Assembly (NCBI RefSeq): GCF_020687695.1
Contig: NZ_JAJEWL010000004.1
Span: 248,001-312,000 of the forward strand
Source: Pusillimonas sp. MFBS29
Lineage (GTDB): Bacteria; Pseudomonadota; Gammaproteobacteria; Burkholderiales; Burkholderiaceae_B
Direction: 5' to 3'
Length of the DNA stretch: 64,000 nucleotides
Made by a program: the position numbers and the translations under genes. Shown here piece by piece: positions 19,099 through 27,613 of this stretch; the first letter of the stretch is position 1; each line of letters starts with the position of its first letter. The notes beneath the pieces are model-generated. The model saw only the letters and a list, made by a program, of their open reading frames with translations, had not been told where the DNA came from and searched no databases.

Positions 19099-21434
19099 CA
19101 GGCCGTGCTCCGCGCCGGCAAGCCGCTCAGGGCATTCAGTATGGCTTCCGGGGTGGCCGGCGCATTCAGATCCGGCTCGCCTGGCGCGCCCCGCGCATTG
19201 GCGACGGCGTCACGTATGGCATTGAACACACTGAACGACAATAACAACGGAGGCTCGCCCACCGCCTTGGAGCGATGAACCGTGTCTTTGATATTTGGTT
19301 TGTCGAACAGGGCCACACGGAAATCCGCGGGGCAATCGCTTACAGCCGGAATCTTGTAGGTAGACGGCGCATGCGTGGTGAGCCTGCCCTGGTCATTCCA
19401 GCAAAGTTCTTCAGTGGTCAGCCACCCCATGCCCTGTATGAAACCGCCTTCAATCTGCCCGATGTCTATGGCCGAATTTATGGACCGGCCCACGTCGTGC
19501 AACAGGTCGGCGCGCAGCAGTTTCCACTCGCCCGTAAGGGTGTCGATCATGACTTCCGATACAGCCGCACCATAGGCAAAATAATAGAAGGGCCGGCCGG
19601 TCATGGTTTGTTTGTCCCACTGTATGCCCGGCGTTGCATAAAACCCTTCGGACCACAGTTGCACTTGCGCCCAGTAAGCGGCATCCACCACCTGGGCAAA
19701 GGGCAGATGCTGTCCGTTAACCTGCACAGTGCCTGCGGCAAAGACCACCGAATCGGCGGTGCCACCCCAGCGCCCGGCAGCAAACTCGGCCAGACGCCCC
19801 CGTATGCGGGATGCTGCATCGGCCGCCGCCTTGCCGTTCAGGTCAGTCCCGGTAGAGGCTGCGGTGGCCGAGGTATTGGCTATCTTGCTGGTATCGGTGG
19901 CTGTGACACGCACACAGGCCAGATCCAGCCCCAGTTCGGCAGCCGTTACCTGCGCCACCTTGGTATTCAAGCCCTGGCCCATCTCGGTGCCGCCATGGTT
20001 GACCAGCACAGAGCCATCGCGATACACGTGAACCAGCGCACCCGCCTGGTTAAAGGCCGGCACATTGAATGAAATGCCGAACTTCACAGGTGTAAGCGCA
20101 AGGCCCTTCTTGAGTACCGGGCTGTTGCGGTTGAATTCGCTGACTGCCGCACGGCGGGCCTGGTACTGGCTGTCTGCCACCAGCTGGTCGGTCAGCGGGT
20201 ACAACACATTATCGGCCACGGTTTGCCCATAAGGCGTGGTGTTGCGGTCGTTAATGCCGTAGAAATTCGCGCGCCGGACATCCAGGGGATCAAGTTCCAG
20301 CTTGCGCGCGATCACATCCATCAGGACTTCGGTCAGCAGCGCACCTTGTGGCCCGCCAAAGCCGCGAAATGCCGTATTGGATTGGGTATTGGTCTTGCCG
20401 CACACCGCCTGCACGTCGATGTGCGGTATGTAGTAAGCGTTATCGACATGACACACTGCACGTGTGGCGACGGCCTCGGACAGGTCGGCCGAATGGCCGG
20501 CCCGCAGGGTCATGTCCAGCTTCAGACCCAATATGCGCCCCTGCTGGTCGAAACCCACGTCGTACTGGTAATCGAAGCCATGGCGCTTGCCGGTGATCAT
20601 GAAGTCATCATCGCGATCCAGACGCAGCTTGACCGGCTGGTTCAGGCGCACAGCACATAGTGCGGCCACACAGGCAAACAATGCCGACTGCGATTCCTTG
20701 CCACCAAAACCACCTCCCATGCGACGACATTCGACCTGCAGCTGGTGCGCCTGCCAGCCCAGCACATGGGCGAGCACGGCCTGCATTTCGGAAGGATGCT
20801 GGGTGGAGCACCAAAGATGCAGGCTGTGACCCTCTTTGGGCACGGCATACGATATCTGGCCTTCCAGATAAAACTGTTCCTGGCCATTGCAGGCGAAACT
20901 GCCGGACAGGCGTTGTGGTGCCGAAGCAATCGCGGCCTCGGGGTCACCCCGGCGCATGCGCATGGGCGGTACTACCGTGGCCTGTTCAGATCTGGCCTGC
21001 TGCGGACTCAGGATGGCCGGCAGGTCTTCATATTCGATGTGCGCCAGGCGTGCGGCACGCCGGGCGGCATCGTGGCTATGCGCCACCACCGCAAAGACAG
21101 GCTGGCCGACATACCGGACCACACCATCGGCCAGCACCGGGTCATCGTGCACCACCGGCCCGCAATTGTTTTCGCCAGGAATATCGCTTGCGGTAAGCAC
21201 GGCCACAACGCCTGGCGCCTGACGGACCGGATCAAGGTTGATGCTGCTTATGTGCGCATGCGCCTTGCCTGACAGGCCCAGGGCGCAATGCAGAGTTCCT
21301 TGCAGCTCGGGCAGGTCGTCGACGTAGGACGCCTCGCCGCTGACATGCAGGGCTGCGGATTCATGCGGTGCCGGGCTGCCCGCAGCACCCGCCTTGCCAT
21401 CCTGGGTCAGGAAAACATCTGTATGCGTGTTCAT
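19098..21434 (-). CDS. xdhB: Xanthine dehydrogenase molybdopterin-binding subunit
   Basis: This 778-aa large subunit binds the molybdenum cofactor and oxidises hypoxanthine and xanthine to urate. The visible marks are the opening HVSGEASYVDDLPELQGTLH, GGGFGGKESQ, the RGFGGPQG stretch, NHGGTEMGQGLNTKVAQV and the catalytic-Glu motif near the C-terminus (KAVGEPPLLLSFSVF). The length is normal for a bacterial two-subunit enzyme. It directly abuts xdhA upstream (no gap) and overlaps xdhC by one base. Confidence 0.96.
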   Translation of the reverse strand: MNTHTDVFLTQDGKAGAAGSPAPHESAALHVSGEASYVDDLPELQGTLHCALGLSGKAHAHISSINLDPVRQAPGVVAVLTASDIPGENNCGPVVHDDPVLADGVVRYVGQPVFAVVAHSHDAARRAARLAHIEYEDLPAILSPQQARSEQATVVPPMRMRRGDPEAAIASAPQRLSGSFACNGQEQFYLEGQISYAVPKEGHSLHLWCSTQHPSEMQAVLAHVLGWQAHQLQVECRRMGGGFGGKESQSALFACVAALCAVRLNQPVKLRLDRDDDFMITGKRHGFDYQYDVGFDQQGRILGLKLDMTLRAGHSADLSEAVATRAVCHVDNAYYIPHIDVQAVCGKTNTQSNTAFRGFGGPQGALLTEVLMDVIARKLELDPLDVRRANFYGINDRNTTPYGQTVADNVLYPLTDQLVADSQYQARRAAVSEFNRNSPVLKKGLALTPVKFGISFNVPAFNQAGALVHVYRDGSVLVNHGGTEMGQGLNTKVAQVTAAELGLDLACVRVTATDTSKIANTSATAASTGTDLNGKAAADAASRIRGRLAEFAAGRWGGTADSVVFAAGTVQVNGQHLPFAQVVDAAYWAQVQLWSEGFYATPGIQWDKQTMTGRPFYYFAYGAAVSEVMIDTLTGEWKLLRADLLHDVGRSINSAIDIGQIEGGFIQGMGWLTTEELCWNDQGRLTTHAPSTYKIPAVSDCPADFRVALFDKPNIKDTVHRSKAVGEPPLLLSFSVFNAIRDAVANARGAPGEPDLNAPATPEAILNALSGLPARSTA

Positions 21435-22919
21435 TTACACCTCGCTGTCTGCAATGCCGGCCAGCACGCGGGTCTGTTGCACAGCCAGGGGTTGGTCAGG
21501 GCGAGTTTCAAGGTAAAAGCGATACAGCAGGTTCTGCGCCGCCGTCATGCGATAGCGGCTGCTGGCGCGCATATCGGACAAAGGCTGATAGTCGTGCTGC
21601 AGGGCTTGCATGGCCTGCCGGACAACCTCAAGCGTCCAGGGCTTGCCCACCAGGGCCTGTTCAGCTTGCGGCGCCCGGGCCGGAACAGCTGCCATGCCGC
21701 CAAAGGCCAGGCGTGCATTCGATATCAGGCCATTATCATCGAGTTCAAGGGAAAAACCTGCACATACCGCGGAGATATCCTGATCAATGCGCTTGGACAG
21801 CTTGTAACTGCGAAAGCGCTGGCCAGGCACAGGCAGAGGCACCCTGATGCCCTGCACGAACTCGCCGGGCTGCAGGGCATTCTTTTGATACGCCAGGTAG
21901 AACTCGTTCAACGGCAATGTGCGGACTTGCTCACCACAACGCAAAACCAGACGTGTACCCAGCGCAAGCAGACCAGGCATGGAGTCACCTATGGGCGAAC
22001 CATTGGCGATATTTCCGCCCAGGGTACCGGCATTGCGTATGGGTAGCGACGCAAAGCGCCGCCGCATTTCATGCAACTGGCTGTAGCGCTGAACCAAGGC
22101 ATCATAAGCATCGGCAAGCAGGGCGCCGGCGCCGATATGCAGATCGCCGTCTGCTTCAAAGATATCGCGCAAGCCTGCAACGCGGCCAATATAGATCAGC
22201 TCCGGCAGCTCACGCAGTTGCTTGGTCACCCATAGCCCGACATCGGTACTGCCGGCCAACATTCGTGCTTCAGGATGATCCAGCCTGAGCTGCGCCAGTC
22301 CGGAGAGTGTGCGGGGGGCGAAGAAGGAATGCCCGGCATGATGGTACTCAAACGTTTCATCGCGTTGCAATGACCGTAACGCCAAGGCCAGTGCCGGATA
22401 GTCAAAGTATATACGTGGCCAATCAAACATGGCCTGGGCGGCATCGATAATCGGGCGATAACCTGTGCAGCGGCATAGGTTGCCCGACAAGGCGTCGAGA
22501 ATATCATCGCGTGTAGGGCGGGCGGACGTCTGCCTGTTATACAAGGCCCACATCGACATCACAAAACCCGGTGTACAAAAGCCGCACTGCGAACCATGCA
22601 ATGCCACCATAGCCTGCTGCACGGGATGCAGCGCGCCATCGGGCTGGCGCAAGTCTTCAACGGTAAACAGAGCTTTGCCATCGAGAGCCGGCAAGAACTG
22701 TATGCAGGCATTAACCGCCCTGAGCACAGGCTGACCGGTCTGGTCGAGCTCTGCCGTCACTACCGTACAGGCACCGCAGTCTCCCTCGGCACATCCTTCC
22801 TTGCTGCCGGTGCAATGCAGGTCTTCGCGCAAATACTGCAATACCGTTCGCGTGGTGGGCTGCCCGGCAACTTCATGGATCTTGCCTTGATAATAAAAGC
22901 GGATATTGTGCGTCTTCAT
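21435..22919 (-). CDS. xdhA: Xanthine dehydrogenase FAD and iron-sulfur subunit
   Basis: This 494-aa small subunit passes electrons from XdhB through two [2Fe-2S] clusters to FAD and NAD. The plant-type cluster is CTGSKEGCAEGDCGACTVV and the second is CGFCTPGFVMSM...CRCTGYRPI, followed by the FAD domain (LAGSTDVGLWVTKQ, LGGNIANGSPIGDSMPGLLALG) and the CO-dehydrogenase flavoprotein C-terminus. Start at 22919 (MKTHNIRFYYQG) is chosen because homologues start just before the ferredoxin fold; an in-frame extension to 23354 runs through the divergent uraD-allA gene and is spurious. It is the first gene of xdhABC-guaD. Confidence 0.95.
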   Translation of the reverse strand: MKTHNIRFYYQGKIHEVAGQPTTRTVLQYLREDLHCTGSKEGCAEGDCGACTVVTAELDQTGQPVLRAVNACIQFLPALDGKALFTVEDLRQPDGALHPVQQAMVALHGSQCGFCTPGFVMSMWALYNRQTSARPTRDDILDALSGNLCRCTGYRPIIDAAQAMFDWPRIYFDYPALALALRSLQRDETFEYHHAGHSFFAPRTLSGLAQLRLDHPEARMLAGSTDVGLWVTKQLRELPELIYIGRVAGLRDIFEADGDLHIGAGALLADAYDALVQRYSQLHEMRRRFASLPIRNAGTLGGNIANGSPIGDSMPGLLALGTRLVLRCGEQVRTLPLNEFYLAYQKNALQPGEFVQGIRVPLPVPGQRFRSYKLSKRIDQDISAVCAGFSLELDDNGLISNARLAFGGMAAVPARAPQAEQALVGKPWTLEVVRQAMQALQHDYQPLSDMRASSRYRMTAAQNLLYRFYLETRPDQPLAVQQTRVLAGIADSEV

Positions 22920-23047
22920 TGAGCCAGCGGTATCCTTGCAAAGTTTGCCCAAGTGCGGCGGCCGGCCCTTTCTGCCGGACATGTTTTCGATTGTGCCCGC
23001 TATCGGGGGTGATTTCAATTGCGGGAAAACAGCGACCTGGGGCAATA

Positions 23048-23064
23048 TAGGTATTGATAACCTA
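23048..23064. promoter_or_regulatory. Candidate operator between xdhA and uraD-allA
   Basis: The inverted repeat TAGGT-attgata-ACCTA lies in the 172-bp divergent intergenic region, 28 bp before the uraD-allA start. Its position suits a regulator of the purine genes, perhaps the LysR product at 24142-25068; that link is a guess. Confidence 0.3.
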
Positions 23065-23091
23065 GCCATACACCTACAGGTAACGCCCAGC

Positions 23092-24135
23092 ATGAACGCC
23101 TCGCAGCCCTTTCCGACACCGGCCGAGCTCTCCGGTCTGCCTTGCCAGACATTCGTCGAGCAACTCGATGGCATTTTCGAACACTCCCCCTGGATAGCCC
23201 GGCGGGCATGGCAGAACCGGCCGTTCAAAGACGTGCCGGCACTGCACGCCGCAATGCTGGCAACCCTCGAGCAGGCAACGCCCGCCGAACAGCACGAACT
23301 GATATGCGCCCACCCCGAGCTGGCCGGCAAAGAAGCCACTCGTGGTACGCTCACCGCGGCCTCGACACAAGAGCAGCAAGGAGCCGGACTGGATCAATGC
23401 AGTCCCGACGAGCTTGTGCGGCTGCGCGAACTGAACGCCGCCTATCGGCAGCGTTTCGGATTTCCCTTCGTCGTCGCGGTGAAGGGCCTGAGCCGCTATC
23501 AGATCATGGACGCCATTCAAGCGCGCCTGCTTAATGATCGCGAGACGGAGTTCGCCACTTGCCTAAAGGAAATAGGCAGGATCGCCCTGCTCAGGCTGGA
23601 AGCCCGCTACCCATCAACATCCAGGAATGCCATGTCTCAACACTACCTGCCTGTCGTCCCCCTGACTCGCGAAGCCTTCATGCCTTATGGCGATGTCATC
23701 GAGGCGTCCAGCCAGGTGAAGCACTTCACCATCAACGACGGCAACACAGAGCGTTATCACGATCTGGCTCATATCGATCCGGGCCACGACGGCAAGGCCA
23801 TCGTGTCGATATTTCGCGGATTGCCACGCACATTGCCGTTTCAGGTAAGCATGATGGAGCGGCATCCGCGGGGCAGCCAGGCCTTCATGCCTTTGTCCGG
23901 GCAACCTTATCTGGTGGTGGTCGCGCCAGAAGGCGAGCCACCCGCACTCGAACAGCTGCGTGTATTTTTCTGTCAGGGCACGCAAGGCGTCAATTACCGT
24001 ACCGGTGTCTGGCATCATCCTCTGCTGGCGCTGAATGCGGTCTCTGACTTTCTGGTCATAGATCGCAGCGGCCCCGGCGAGAACTGTGACGTCGTCGGCA
24101 TAAGCCCCGCCGGGCTCATTGCACTGCCAGAGTGA
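23092..24135 (+). CDS. Fused OHCU decarboxylase and ureidoglycolate lyase
   Basis: This single 347-aa frame joins two purine enzymes. Residues about 1-175 are OHCU decarboxylase (UraD), which makes S-allantoin; FEHSPWIARRAWQNRPF and ICAHPELAGKEA carry the family His and Glu, then FGFPFVVAVKG. Residues about 181-347 are ureidoglycolate lyase (AllA), which releases glyoxylate and urea; see YLPVVPLTREAFMPYGDVIE, the MERHPRGSQAFMPLSG cupin core and YRTGVWHHPLLAL. The junction RYPSTSRNAMSQHYL is short. An internal ATG at 23632 after CAGGAA could also give free AllA. The two enzymes act at steps 3 and 6, not consecutively. Start at 23092 matches the UraD N-terminus. Confidence 0.93.
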   Translation: MNASQPFPTPAELSGLPCQTFVEQLDGIFEHSPWIARRAWQNRPFKDVPALHAAMLATLEQATPAEQHELICAHPELAGKEATRGTLTAASTQEQQGAGLDQCSPDELVRLRELNAAYRQRFGFPFVVAVKGLSRYQIMDAIQARLLNDRETEFATCLKEIGRIALLRLEARYPSTSRNAMSQHYLPVVPLTREAFMPYGDVIEASSQVKHFTINDGNTERYHDLAHIDPGHDGKAIVSIFRGLPRTLPFQVSMMERHPRGSQAFMPLSGQPYLVVVAPEGEPPALEQLRVFFCQGTQGVNYRTGVWHHPLLALNAVSDFLVIDRSGPGENCDVVGISPAGLIALPE

Positions 24136-24141
24136 TCTCGC

Positions 24142-25068
24142 TTACGGCCCCGGTACCGGGGGTTTATCTTCCCAATAACCGGGGCGGTTGTAGATATCGC
24201 GCAGGAAGTCGATAAGATGGCGCACTTTCGCAGGCAGATAGCGTTGCTGGGGGTATACCGCCTGGATGTTGTAATCGGGCAGCGCAAAATCATCAAGCAC
24301 CGTCATCAGGCTGCCGTCTTTTAATTCAGCCTGTATTTCCCAGGTTGAACGCCACCCCACACCCTGGCCCTGCTTGACCCACTCATACAGCAGCTCACCG
24401 TCATTGCAGGCCAGATCACCTTCGACCCGCACGGCAAACGGCTTGCCATTGCGTACGAAGATCCAGCCACGCTGCTGGCCACCCTGTAAATTGAACGCCA
24501 GGCAATTGTGGCGGGTCAGGTCTTCGGGTATGCGCGGGATGCCGTGCCGTTTAAAGTAATCGGGTGTACCGCACACCACGCGCCGGTTGGGAAACAAGTG
24601 GACGGCTACATAGTTGGGATCCTTCACCTCGCCTATCCGCAAGGCCATGTCATAGCCTTCGCGCACCAGGTCTTCGACGCTGTCGGTAAAGTTGAATGAC
24701 AGGCGCAGTTCCGGATACAGCGTTCGGAACGCCACGGCATGCGGCGCCACATGCTTGCGCCCGAACGCAGCAGGGGCGGCCACAACCAGATGACCACGCA
24801 CCACGTTGCGTCCCGCGCTGATGCTTTCCTCGGCCGCATCAAAGTCCCGCAGCAGTTGCTGGCAACTCTCAAGAAACTGTTCGCCCAGTTCGGTCAAGGT
24901 CAGCCCGCGGGTCGAGCGATGCATCAATTGCACCCCCAGCCTGCGCTCCAGCGAGGTCAGCCGCCGGCCCATGACGACCGGGGTCACGCCTTCGACCAGG
25001 GCAGCGGCGGCGAAGCTGCCTTTCTCGGCAATCAGCGCGAAACTGCGTATCTCGGAATAACGACTCAC
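24142..25068 (-). CDS. LysR family transcriptional regulator
   Basis: This 308-aa protein has an N-terminal HTH (FALIAEKGSFAAAALVEGVTPVVMGRRLTSLERRLGVQLMHR) and a C-terminal periplasmic-binding-like effector domain (HLVVAAPAAFGRKHVAP..., LSFNFTDSVEDLVREGYDMALRIG). The start is GTG at 25068 with AAAGG upstream. It is divergent from glcB and ends 7 bp after uraD-allA converging on it. By position it probably controls glcB and perhaps purine breakdown; the effector is unknown, with glyoxylate or a ureide as obvious candidates. Confidence 0.9.
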   Translation of the reverse strand: MSRYSEIRSFALIAEKGSFAAAALVEGVTPVVMGRRLTSLERRLGVQLMHRSTRGLTLTELGEQFLESCQQLLRDFDAAEESISAGRNVVRGHLVVAAPAAFGRKHVAPHAVAFRTLYPELRLSFNFTDSVEDLVREGYDMALRIGEVKDPNYVAVHLFPNRRVVCGTPDYFKRHGIPRIPEDLTRHNCLAFNLQGGQQRGWIFVRNGKPFAVRVEGDLACNDGELLYEWVKQGQGVGWRSTWEIQAELKDGSLMTVLDDFALPDYNIQAVYPQQRYLPAKVRHLIDFLRDIYNRPGYWEDKPPVPGP

Positions 25069-25144
25069 TCCATACCTTTATTTAGGTTCTAAAGAAGAAA
25101 AAAGGCCTGCCCTTCTGAAACCTCCCTATGCATTCTTATCTATT

Positions 25145-25161
25145 CGATACTTATAGTATCG
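25145..25161. promoter_or_regulatory. Candidate LysR operator ahead of glcB
   Basis: The perfect inverted repeat CGATACT-tat-AGTATCG is located in the 199-bp region between the divergent LysR gene and glcB, about 107 bp before the glcB start. A regulator site is the likeliest reading; the spacing is not the standard T-N11-A. Confidence 0.45.
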
Positions 25162-25267
25162 ACAGTAGCGATAAATCATAGCATTCAATTCATCAGGATT
25201 ATTGACTATCCTATGACCATGCTGGCGCAACAAGCGCCACCCCACACCCTCTAATCCAAGGAACACC

Positions 25268-27427
25268 ATGAGCGCACGAACCACCAGCAACCGCTTGCAG
25301 GTTGCCACCGAGCTATACGACTTCATCCAGAACGAAGCCTTGCCCGGCACAGGACTGGACGCCCAGGCCTTCTGGTCGGGTTTCGACCAGCTGGTGCACG
25401 ACCTTGCACCCAGGAACCGGGAGCTGCTGGCCGAGCGTGATCGCTTGCAGGTCGAACTGGACAACTGGTATCGGCAGAACCCCGGCCCCATCAGCGATGC
25501 CGGCGCCTATCAGGCTTTTCTGCGCCAGATCGGTTATCTGAAAGACGTCCCCGCCAATGTGGCGGTCAAGACCAGCAAGGTCGATACCGAAATCACCCGG
25601 CAGGCCGGCCCGCAGCTGGTCGTACCCATCACCAATGCGCGCTATGCACTGAATGCAGCCAACGCGCGCTGGGGCAGCCTGTACGACGCCCTTTATGGCA
25701 CCGATGCCATCTCTGACGAAGACGGCGCTTCGGCCGCAGGCGGCTACAACCCGGTGCGCGGCGCCAAGGTCATCGCCTATGCCCGCGACTTTCTCGACTC
25801 AAGCATACCGCTGGCAGCCGGCTCCCATACCGACGCCACGGCATACGCAGTCGTCGATGGCAAGCTGCAGGTAAGCCTGAGCAACGGGCAATCCACAACC
25901 CTGACTGATCCCGCGCTCTTCCTGGGTTACCGCGGCGAGGCGGCCCGGCCCGAAGCCCTTGTGTTCGAGCACAACGGCCTGCACTTCGAAATTCAGATCG
26001 ATGCCAACGATCCCATAGGCAAGCAAGACTCGGCCGGCATCAAGGACGTAGTACTTGAAGCCGCCATCACCACTATCATGGACTGCGAAGACTCCATCGC
26101 CGCTGTTGACGCCGAAGACAAAGTCACCGCCTATCGCAACTGGCTGGGCCTGATGAACGGCAGCCTGACCGAAGAAGTCAGCAAAGGCGGCAAGACCTTC
26201 ACCCGCAAGCTGAACGCCGACCGCCAGTACACCGATCTGAACGGCCAGACCCAGTCGCTGCATGGCCGCTCCCTGATGTTCATCCGCAACGTCGGCCACC
26301 TGATGACCAACCCGGCCATCCTCTATGACGGCGACCGTGAAATTCCGGAAGGCATACTCGATGCCGTGTTCACTTCGCTGATCGCCATGCACGACCTGCA
26401 AAAGCAGGGCAACTCGCGCACGGGTTCGATCTACATCGTCAAGCCCAAGATGCACGGCCCCGACGAAGTCGCCTTTGCATCCGAACTGTTCTCGCGCACC
26501 GAAGCCTTGCTGGGCCTGGAACCCAACACCATCAAGATGGGGATCATGGACGAAGAGCGACGCACCAGTGCCAACCTCAAGGCCTGCATTGCCGCTGCGC
26601 GCGAGCGTGTTGCCTTCATCAACACAGGCTTTCTGGACCGCACCGGCGACGAAATGCATACGTCCATGGAAGCGGGCCCCATGGTGCGCAAGGGTGACAT
26701 GAAACGCAGCGTGTGGATCGATGCCTACGAGCGCAACAACGTTCAGACCGGCCTGGAATGCGGCTTGCGCGGCCAGGCGCAAATCGGCAAGGGTATGTGG
26801 GCCATGCCCGACCTGATGGCCGACATGCTGGTTCAGAAAATCGGTCATCTGAAGGCGGGCGGCAATACCGCATGGGTACCTTCGCCAACGGCTGCCACGC
26901 TGCATGCCCTGCACTATCATCAGATCGATGTGCAGCAGGTTCAGCAAGGCATGGAAGGCAAGTCCGAACCGCTGCTCGAGAAGCTGCTGACCATTCCGGT
27001 GGCCACCGACACCAACTGGTCGACCCAGGAAATCCAGGAAGAACTCGACAACAACGCCCAGGGCATACTGGGCTATGTGGTGCGCTGGGTGGACCAGGGC
27101 ATAGGCTGCTCCAAGGTTCCCGACATCCACAACGTCGGCCTGATGGAAGATCGCGCCACCTTGCGTATTTCCAGCCAGCACATGGCCAACTGGCTGCGCC
27201 ACGGCGTAGTCAGCAAAGAGCAGATACAGGAAACCATGGAACGCATGGCCGCCGTGGTTGACGGCCAGAATGCCGGCGACCCCTTGTACCAGCCCATGGC
27301 CGGACACTTTGACACTTCGCTGGCCTACAAGGCGGCCTGCGACCTGATCTTCAAGGGTCTGGAACAGCCCAACGGCTACACCGAACCCTTGCTGCACCAG
27401 TGGCGCCAGGCCGTCAAGGCCAAGTAA
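25268..27427 (+). CDS. glcB: Malate synthase G
   Basis: GlcB condenses glyoxylate with acetyl-CoA to malate. The 719-aa length is typical of the G isoform (about 720-725). Visible marks are [26 protein letters not shown], the [14 protein letters not shown] metal and active-site segment, [49 protein letters not shown] and the late catalytic region [11 protein letters not shown]. It starts at 25268 after AAGGA. Placed directly after the ureidoglycolate lyase and its regulator, it captures glyoxylate from allantoin breakdown as well as from glycolate. A strong terminator follows. Confidence 0.97.
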   Translation: MSARTTSNRLQVATELYDFIQNEALPGTGLDAQAFWSGFDQLVHDLAPRNRELLAERDRLQVELDNWYRQNPGPISDAGAYQAFLRQIGYLKDVPANVAVKTSKVDTEITRQAGPQLVVPITNARYALNAANARWGSLYDALYGTDAISDEDGASAAGGYNPVRGAKVIAYARDFLDSSIPLAAGSHTDATAYAVVDGKLQVSLSNGQSTTLTDPALFLGYRGEAARPEALVFEHNGLHFEIQIDANDPIGKQDSAGIKDVVLEAAITTIMDCEDSIAAVDAEDKVTAYRNWLGLMNGSLTEEVSKGGKTFTRKLNADRQYTDLNGQTQSLHGRSLMFIRNVGHLMTNPAILYDGDREIPEGILDAVFTSLIAMHDLQKQGNSRTGSIYIVKPKMHGPDEVAFASELFSRTEALLGLEPNTIKMGIMDEERRTSANLKACIAAARERVAFINTGFLDRTGDEMHTSMEAGPMVRKGDMKRSVWIDAYERNNVQTGLECGLRGQAQIGKGMWAMPDLMADMLVQKIGHLKAGGNTAWVPSPTAATLHALHYHQIDVQQVQQGMEGKSEPLLEKLLTIPVATDTNWSTQEIQEELDNNAQGILGYVVRWVDQGIGCSKVPDIHNVGLMEDRATLRISSQHMANWLRHGVVSKEQIQETMERMAAVVDGQNAGDPLYQPMAGHFDTSLAYKAACDLIFKGLEQPNGYTEPLLHQWRQAVKAK

Positions 27428-27453
27428 GGCCAATCAGCAGACCTGCGTGCAAG

Positions 27454-27488
27454 GCCCGAAGCCCCGAAAAGGCTTCGGGCTTTTTTTT
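27454..27488 (+). terminator. Rho-independent terminator of glcB
   Basis: Perfect 10-bp arms (gcccgaagcc / ggcttcgggc) with a 7-base loop are followed by eight T residues, starting 26 bp after the glcB stop. Confidence 0.92.
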
Positions 27489-27613
27489 CGGAGTTCAAAG
27501 CATCCACCATAATGTGGATGCCGCCGGCACGTCTGCTTACACATCGCGGCCGACTCACATGCTAAAACTGCCAGCACAAAATTCATAAAACGACTTCCAT
27601 ACGGAGACATAGC

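Noticed and set aside
22920-23354. N-terminal extension of xdhA
   Set aside because: The added 145 residues run through the divergent uraD-allA gene and do not resemble any xanthine dehydrogenase; the start at 22919 matches the family.
25799-27433. 544-codon open frame on the minus strand opposite glcB
   Set aside because: It lies fully inside glcB, which is unambiguous; high GC keeps antisense frames open. The translation has no recognisable family.
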